The notes below the pieces were generated by a model. It saw nothing but the letters and a program-made list of their open reading frames with translations. It did not search any database and was not told the DNA's origin. A stretch of DNA of 64,000 nucleotides from VRUE01 sp963703895 (GTDB taxonomy: Bacteria > Actinomycetota > Thermoleophilia > Solirubrobacterales > 70-9): assembly GCA_963703895.1 (NCBI GenBank), contig CAVPFX010000002.1, positions 558,001 through 622,000 on the forward strand, in the 5' to 3' direction. Position numbers and translations under genes: made by a program. Positions 57,395-64,000 of this stretch are shown one piece after another (the stretch's first letter is position 1; every line of letters begins with the position of its first letter).

Positions 57395-58615
57395 ATGCGC
57401 GTTCCCCTTCGCGGCAACTCATTGCGGCTGCTGCTGCCCGCCGCACTGCTCTTGGCCCTGCTCTGCGTGGTCGCCTCGGCTCCTGCCGAGACCCTGGAAG
57501 AGAAACTCCAGAACACGCAGGGCAAGCTCAGCGACGTACGCGAGAACCAGAGCGAGCTGGCGGCGACGATCGCCGAACAGAACAAGGCGATCGACTCGAT
57601 GATCGGCGAAGTCTCGGCCCTGCGGCAGAAGCAGGCAGCGGTCGAGTCGGAACTTGCCGCCAAGCAGGACGAGCTCGAGGCGGCGACGGCGGAGCTGGAG
57701 GCCGATAAGCGCCACCTGGCCCGCGTCCGCGACCGCCTGCAGCGCGCGCTCGACGTCCTCCGCGACCGCCTCGTGGCGATCTACGAGTCGGGCAGCCCCG
57801 ACATGCTCAACGTCGTCCTCGACTCGGCCAGCTGGGCTGAAGTCAACACCCGCGCCGACTACCTCGACCAGATCCAGCAGTACGACGACTCGGTCGCCTC
57901 CCGGGTCAAGGCGCTGCGCGATCAGGCCCGGGCTGCGGTCAAGCGGATGGCGGCCGTGCGCTTGCAGATCAAGGACGCCCGCGACGCGATCGCGGTCAAG
58001 GAGCGCGAAGTCGCCGCGGCGAGCCAGCAAGCGGAGGCGCGCTTCGCCGAGCTGAAGTCGGCTCAGGCCGAACGCCGCGCCGCGATGGAATCGCTCGAAT
58101 CGCGCGAAGAAGCGCTCAGCAACAACCTCGCCTCGATCTCCGAACAGATCGCCAGCACCACCGGCGCGCCGCCCCCCGTCGCCGGCACGCCGGCGCCGCT
58201 CACCCCCGGCCAGAGCGCCAACTACATCTCCGAAAGCCAGGCCAGCGTGCCGAGCGGGGCCCCCGCCGCGGTCGCCGCCGCGATCGAAGCCGCCAACTCG
58301 ATTGCCACCACGCCCTACATCTGGGGCGGCGGCCACGGCTCCTTCGAATCCTCCGGCTACGACTGCTCCGGCGCGGTTAGCTTCGCCCTCAACGGCGGCG
58401 GCTTCCTTTCCAGCCCGCTCGACTCGACCGGCCTCGAGACCTGGGGCGAAGCCGGCCCGGGCCAGTGGATCACGGTCTACGCCAACGCCGGGCACGCCTG
58501 GATGATCATCGCCGGCCTCGCCTTCGACACCGTCGGCGGCCCCGGCCCGCGCTGGCACTCCTCACCCGTGAGCTCCACGGAAGGCTTCATCGCGCGTCAC
58601 CCCCCGGGGTACTAA
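57395..58615 (+). CDS. Exported NlpC/P60 peptidoglycan hydrolase with coiled coil
   Basis: 406 residues. A signal peptide (about 1-31) is followed by a long coiled coil (about 33-255), as in PcsB/RipA-type proteins. A Pro-rich linker leads to the NlpC/P60 domain, with catalytic Cys324 (SSGYDCSGAV) and His367 (NAGHAWMIIAG). It cleaves peptide stems of peptidoglycan; the coiled coil probably controls it through an FtsEX-like partner, which is not in this window. It ends inside a long hairpin shared with the convergent gene. Confidence 0.92.
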   Translation: MRVPLRGNSLRLLLPAALLLALLCVVASAPAETLEEKLQNTQGKLSDVRENQSELAATIAEQNKAIDSMIGEVSALRQKQAAVESELAAKQDELEAATAELEADKRHLARVRDRLQRALDVLRDRLVAIYESGSPDMLNVVLDSASWAEVNTRADYLDQIQQYDDSVASRVKALRDQARAAVKRMAAVRLQIKDARDAIAVKEREVAAASQQAEARFAELKSAQAERRAAMESLESREEALSNNLASISEQIASTTGAPPPVAGTPAPLTPGQSANYISESQASVPSGAPAAVAAAIEAANSIATTPYIWGGGHGSFESSGYDCSGAVSFALNGGGFLSSPLDSTGLETWGEAGPGQWITVYANAGHAWMIIAGLAFDTVGGPGPRWHSSPVSSTEGFIARHPPGY

Positions 58616-58730
58616 GGCATAAACCCAGTAGGGGTGGAACGTCTTGCACTTTTTCGTTGCTGAGCCTGAGGTGTCAGCGACATCCGCCGCACGAAAAAGT
58701 TAAGTGGAACCCCTGCTGGGTTTATGCCTT
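58614..58730. terminator. 117-nt multi-stem bidirectional terminator
   Basis: A 22-bp outer stem (58614-58635 with 58709-58730, one wobble) encloses ACTTTTTCGT/ACGAAAAAGT and GTTGCTGA/TCAGCGAC stems. Its ends overlap the last codons of both convergent genes. The inner arms provide T-runs for both strands. Confidence 0.75.
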
Positions 58731-60092
58731 GGCGGCCTGCGCCCAGTGCGCGGCATTGCCGCGGCTGACGTGGATCACGCCGTCGAAGCCTTCGCGCTGC
58801 AGGATCGAGGCCGCCAGGCCGCTGCGCTTGCCGGCCTTGCAGATCGTCGCGATCGCTCGCTCGCGGGGTAGCTCGTCGAGGCGGTCGCGCAGTTCGGCGA
58901 AGGGGATGTGGATCGAGCCGGGGACGTGGCCCTCGGCGTACTCGGCGTCACCGCGCACGTCGAGCACCTGCGGGCCCGAGTCGCCGTCCAGGCGCCGCGC
59001 CAGCTCGGCTAGGTCGATTGCCTCGATTCGCTCCACCGGGCGGTCCTCGGCGCGCCAGGCGGTCATGCCGCCGCCGAGGAAGCCGCGCACGCTCAGGCCG
59101 ACCGCGGCGAGCAGCTCGGCTGCCTCGAGCTCGTTGCCGTCGGAAGCGGCGACGACCAGCAGCTCGGCCTCGACCGGGACCATCTCGGCGACCTTGGTGG
59201 CGAAGCCGGTGTCGTAGCCCGAGGCGCTGATCGCGCCGGGGATGTGGGCCTCGTCGAACTGCTCGTTGGTGCGCGAGTCGACGGCCAGGGCGCCGGCGGC
59301 GATCGCCGCCTCGAAGCCGTGCGGGGTCATCTGCGTCGGGGCACTGATCGATTCGATCAGCGGCCCACGGTTGAGCGAGACGATGTGCCCGACGTTGGGT
59401 GGCTTGCTGCCGATCGTGGCGACCGCGTCCTCGACGAACTCGGCCTCGTTCTCGAAGCGCAGCGCCCGGTTGTGACGGCGCTCGAAGCCGATCGTCGAGG
59501 AGGTCTTGAGGTCGATGCCGGAGCTGCCGCAGAGCGAGCCGCCGAGGTGGCCGGGCCAGACCTCGGCCTCCTCGGGCAGCGCCAGCAGTCGCTCGTGCAG
59601 GGAGCGGAAGATGTCGGCGGCGCCTTCGCGCGGTTCGACTGCCAGGTCGGGACGGGCGACGTCGCCGACGAAGAGGCAGTCGCCGCTGAGCACGGCCCAG
59701 GGGTCGCTGCCGCGGCTGGCGTCGCGCAGCAGAAAGGAGGTGTGCTCGGGACGGTGCCCGGGAGTGTGAATCGCCTCGATCGTTGCTCCCTCGCCCAGTG
59801 GCAGCGTCCAGCCGTCGCCGAAGCCCTCGTGCGGGTAGGTCGCCTCGGCCAGCTCGTGGATGTGGATCGTGGCGCCGGTCGCGCGCGCCAGGCGGCCGTG
59901 GCCGGAGACGTGGTCGGCGTGGTTGTGTGTCTCCAGCACGTGCTCGATGCGGACCCCGTGCAGGCGGGCGAGATGCAGGTAGGGATTGATGTCCCACTGC
60001 GGGTCGACTACCGCGGCGACCCCCGAGGCGGTGTCACCGACCAGGTAGGAAGCGCAGCCGAGGTCCTCGTGGATGATCTGGCGGAAGAGCAC
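58722..60092 (-). CDS. Metallo-beta-lactamase-fold persulfide dioxygenase fused to rhodaneses
   Basis: 456 residues from GTG 60092 (VLFRQIIHEDLGCASYLV); upstream codons are non-coding in look. The N-terminal MBL domain has THNHADHVSGHG, HTPGHRPEH, GDCLFVGDVARPDL and WPGHLGG, as in ETHE1. Two rhodanese modules follow. The first lacks its Cys (VVAASDGNELEA). The second retains CKAGKRSG near residue 430. It should oxidise glutathione- or mycothiol-type persulfides to sulfite and handle sulfane sulfur. It diverges from acetyl-CoA synthetase. Confidence 0.92.
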   Translation of the reverse strand: MLFRQIIHEDLGCASYLVGDTASGVAAVVDPQWDINPYLHLARLHGVRIEHVLETHNHADHVSGHGRLARATGATIHIHELAEATYPHEGFGDGWTLPLGEGATIEAIHTPGHRPEHTSFLLRDASRGSDPWAVLSGDCLFVGDVARPDLAVEPREGAADIFRSLHERLLALPEEAEVWPGHLGGSLCGSSGIDLKTSSTIGFERRHNRALRFENEAEFVEDAVATIGSKPPNVGHIVSLNRGPLIESISAPTQMTPHGFEAAIAAGALAVDSRTNEQFDEAHIPGAISASGYDTGFATKVAEMVPVEAELLVVAASDGNELEAAELLAAVGLSVRGFLGGGMTAWRAEDRPVERIEAIDLAELARRLDGDSGPQVLDVRGDAEYAEGHVPGSIHIPFAELRDRLDELPRERAIATICKAGKRSGLAASILQREGFDGVIHVSRGNAAHWAQAAKA

Positions 60093-60208
60093 CGGATCAG
60101 GGTAGCGACGGCGCTGAGCGGGTAATTTTGGGCAGTCGTCAATTCGATCGTTCGGGTGGTCGGTCTGCCGGTCCGGCCGCTGGGTCGCTGAGGAGAGGGG
60201 TGGCGGTA

Positions 60209-62183
<1,975 letters not shown>

Positions 62184-62197
<14 letters not shown>

Positions 62198-62227
62198 GCC
62201 GCATCACGCCGAGGACTGAGCCGCATC
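62184..62227. repeat. 22-bp tandem duplication at the acsA stop
   Basis: ACGCCGAGGACTGAGCCGCATC occurs twice in a row (62184-62205, 62206-62227). The first copy contains the acsA stop codon, so the protein is unaffected. Confidence 0.9.
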
Positions 62228-62263
62228 ACGGTTGCGGTCTATCTCCCCGCAATAGTGATGCGG
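62221..62263. terminator. Two-part hairpin between acsA and the convergent channel gene
   Basis: CCGCATCAC (62221-62229) pairs with 62255-62263 and TTGCGG (62232-62237) with CCGCAA (62247-62252). The left arm uses the second duplicated unit. The first unit could pair instead. Confidence 0.6.
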
Positions 62264-62273
62264 ATGGCGCGGG

Positions 62274-63125
62274 CTACGGGGAGCGTTCGTCGACCAGGCG
62301 CTGGACCGCGACCTCGAGCGACTGCAGCTGTTCCTGCACGCTTTTCAGCTCGCGCAGGGCGAGGACCTCGGCGCTGATCTGCTCGGCCGCCAGCTCTTCC
62401 TCGACCTCGACGATTTCGGGGCTGAGGAAGCGCTGGGCGAAGGCGCCGGTGAGCAGGGCGACGAAGCCGATGCCGATGATCAGGATCACGGTGGAGACGA
62501 TCTCGCCGCCGGTCGTGGTCGGGTAGATGTTGGAGCCGAGCGTGGTCATCGTCGTCACCGACCAGTAGATCCCGTCCCAGGCGTCGAGGTGCTGATGTCC
62601 GCGCTCGAAGGCGACGAAGATGGCGCCGCCGCCGATCGCGGTCAGCACCGAGAGCAGCATCGCGTAGCGCAGGCCCTCCAGCGAGAAGACCTCGCGCGAG
62701 AGCTGGGCGAGGCGCAGCAGCCGCAGCAGCCGCAGCAGGCGCAGCGCCCGCAGGCTCTGCAGTCCCGCCGGCAGGACGGGCGGGGTTAGGAGGACGATGA
62801 TGGCGTCGAGCGGGTGGTGGCGTAGCCACTTGCGCCGGTTCGGCACCACCGCCAGCATTACCACCAGCTCGACCAGGAAGGCGAGCCAGGTGACCCAGTT
62901 GAGCACCCGCGCCACGTCCTCGAGCAGGCCGCCCGGATGCGACTCGCTGATCGCCACCATCGGCAGGGTCAGCGCCGCGGCGATCAGCATCGGCGTGTTC
63001 AGCCGTTCGGCCACCCGCGTGCTGCGCGCGTCCATGCCCGGCCGGTAGGGCGGCTGCGGTTCTGCCTGCGTGGCGCTCACCGCGACTGATTCGACGCCGC
63101 CGGGACCACCCCCTTTGCGTACCAT
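62274..63125 (-). CDS. Voltage-gated K+-channel-like protein with atypical filter
   Basis: 283 residues if started at ATG 63125; later starts near residue 15 or 31 are possible. Six membrane segments are predicted. The fourth is a regular Arg ladder (LQSLRALRLLRLLRLLRLAQ, about 125) like a voltage sensor. The pore has WDGIYWSVTTMTTLGSNIYP, where K+ channels have T(V/I)GYGD. A C-terminal coiled coil (LKSVQEQLQSLEVAVQRL) could tetramerise. The fold is well supported; selectivity for K+ is not. It diverges from ahcY. Confidence 0.82.
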   Translation of the reverse strand: MVRKGGGPGGVESVAVSATQAEPQPPYRPGMDARSTRVAERLNTPMLIAAALTLPMVAISESHPGGLLEDVARVLNWVTWLAFLVELVVMLAVVPNRRKWLRHHPLDAIIVLLTPPVLPAGLQSLRALRLLRLLRLLRLAQLSREVFSLEGLRYAMLLSVLTAIGGGAIFVAFERGHQHLDAWDGIYWSVTTMTTLGSNIYPTTTGGEIVSTVILIIGIGFVALLTGAFAQRFLSPEIVEVEEELAAEQISAEVLALRELKSVQEQLQSLEVAVQRLVDERSP

Positions 63126-63161
63126 GGCTCAGCAACCAACTAATCAGGAGACGCCCAGCCG

Positions 63162-64000
63162 ATGAGCACCAGCACCGCCACGCAGGACTACAAGGTCGCC
63201 GACATCGACCTCGCCGATTTCGGGCGCAAGGAGATCGCGCTTGCCGAGGTCGAGATGCCGGGCCTGATGCAGACCCGTGAGGAGTTCGCCGCCGAGCAGC
63301 CGCTCAAGGGCGCGCGGATCACCGGCTCCCTGCACATGACGGTGCAGACGGCGGTACTGATCGAGACCCTGGTCGCGCTCGGGGCCGAGGTGCGCTGGGC
63401 CAGCTGCAACATCTTCTCGACCCAGGACCACGCCGCGGCGGCGATCGCCGCTGCCGGGGTCCCCGTCTACGCCTGGAAGGGCGAGACCTTGGAGGAGTAC
63501 TGGTGGTGCACCGAGCAGGCGCTGCTCTGGCCCGACGGCGGTGGCCCGAACATGATCCTCGACGACGGTGGCGACGCCACCCTGCTCGTCCACAAGGGCG
63601 TCGAGTTCGAGAAGGCCGGCGTGGTCCCCGACCCGGCCTCGGCCGACTCGGAGGAGTTCCGCATCATCCTCGAGACCCTGCAGCGCTCGCTGGCTGAGGA
63701 GCCGCAGCGCTGGACTGAGGTCGCCGCCGGCATCCAGGGCGTCACCGAGGAGACGACCACCGGCGTGCACCGGCTCTACCAGCTGGCCGAGACCGGCGAT
63801 CTGCTCTTCCCGGCGATCAACGTCAACGACTCGGTCACCAAGTCGAAGTTCGACAACCTCTACGGCTGTCGCCACTCGCTGGTCGACGGGATCAACCGCG
63901 GCACCGACGTGATGATCGGCGGCAAGGTCGCGGTGATCTGCGGCTATGGCGACGTCGGCAAGGGCTGCGCCTCCTCGCTGCGCGGTCAGGGTGCCCGCGT
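63162..64000 (+). CDS. ahcY: Adenosylhomocysteinase, 3' end beyond window
   Basis: The first 279 residues from ATG 63162 (GGAG upstream) are visible; the gene runs off the window. DFGRKEIALAEVEMPGLM, RITGSLHMTVQTAVLIETL, CNIFSTQDHAAAAIA and ETTTGVHRLYQL are conserved substrate-binding segments. PAINVNDSVTKSKFDNLYGCRHSLVDGI holds the catalytic Lys/Asp, and VAVICGYGDVGKGCASSLRGQGARV is the NAD site. It hydrolyses S-adenosylhomocysteine to adenosine and homocysteine, relieving inhibition of methyltransferases. Confidence 0.96.
   Translation, partial: MSTSTATQDYKVADIDLADFGRKEIALAEVEMPGLMQTREEFAAEQPLKGARITGSLHMTVQTAVLIETLVALGAEVRWASCNIFSTQDHAAAAIAAAGVPVYAWKGETLEEYWWCTEQALLWPDGGGPNMILDDGGDATLLVHKGVEFEKAGVVPDPASADSEEFRIILETLQRSLAEEPQRWTEVAAGIQGVTEETTTGVHRLYQLAETGDLLFPAINVNDSVTKSKFDNLYGCRHSLVDGINRGTDVMIGGKVAVICGYGDVGKGCASSLRGQGAR

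Overview
The window is high-GC actinobacterial DNA, most probably from class Thermoleophilia (order Solirubrobacterales). The reasons are the dense GTG/TTG start usage, the many ATGA/GTGA/TGATG overlaps, and secreted families I associate with that order: a Lys/His-tailed beta-propeller, a large Cys-containing exported repeat protein, and short collagen-like proteins with a VSPATVLAVVALV-type leader. This is recognition from sequence alone, and I see no rRNA, tRNA or CRISPR array.

Layout. 1-8.1 kb: exported surface proteins, an aldehyde dehydrogenase and a frameshifted exported protein, followed by a tiny ORF with an extreme Shine-Dalgarno site and a structured stretch. 8.1-23.2 kb: ordinary metabolism and housekeeping (VOC proteins, a MocR regulator facing a PNPOx-like flavoprotein, an M55 peptidase, a Baeyer-Villiger-type monooxygenase, a cyclase, a 5'-3' exonuclease, an SDR, an ABC-2 exporter, a STAS protein, a ferritin-like protein, a carboxyltransferase). 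23.3-25.5 kb: a copper pair, cupredoxin plus multicopper oxidase.

25.5-26.9 kb: the most unusual region. A cassette of about 1.4 kb with visibly lower G+C sits between two perfect 71-bp copies of the 3' end of the multicopper oxidase gene. It carries a perfect 36-bp palindrome, a small protein resembling the Panacea/YwgA (SocA-like) antitoxin fold, and an HslV/proteasome-beta-like N-terminal-threonine hydrolase with its catalytic residues in place. This is my best candidate for an undescribed two-gene system.

28.6-41.6 kb: a class A penicillin-binding protein, then a potassium locus. KdpD is split. The histidine-kinase half lies with KdpE at 30.8-32.6 kb. The ATP-binding/USP half lies downstream of kdpFACB (an unusual gene order) at 39.9-41.1 kb. 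Two winged-helix regulators, CorA and a 19-codon antisense sORF lie between. 41.8-53.3 kb: sulfate (sbp-cysTWA) and phosphate (pstSCAB) transporters. The pst operon continues without a break into a lipoprotein, two zinc-ribbon proteins and a phosphoesterase-like protein. Related promoter-proximal motifs precede the sulfate, phosphate and one small orphan gene. 53.3-64 kb: small membrane proteins, a phosphoribosyltransferase, a flavoprotein, a SPOUT methyltransferase, a second cupredoxin, an NlpC/P60 hydrolase, a persulfide dioxygenase-rhodanese, acetyl-CoA synthetase, a K+-channel-like protein with an atypical filter, and the start of ahcY.

A recurring theme is long, nearly perfect intergenic inverted repeats at gene ends, mostly without U-tracts. 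They include a dispersed 47-nt hairpin family present three times.
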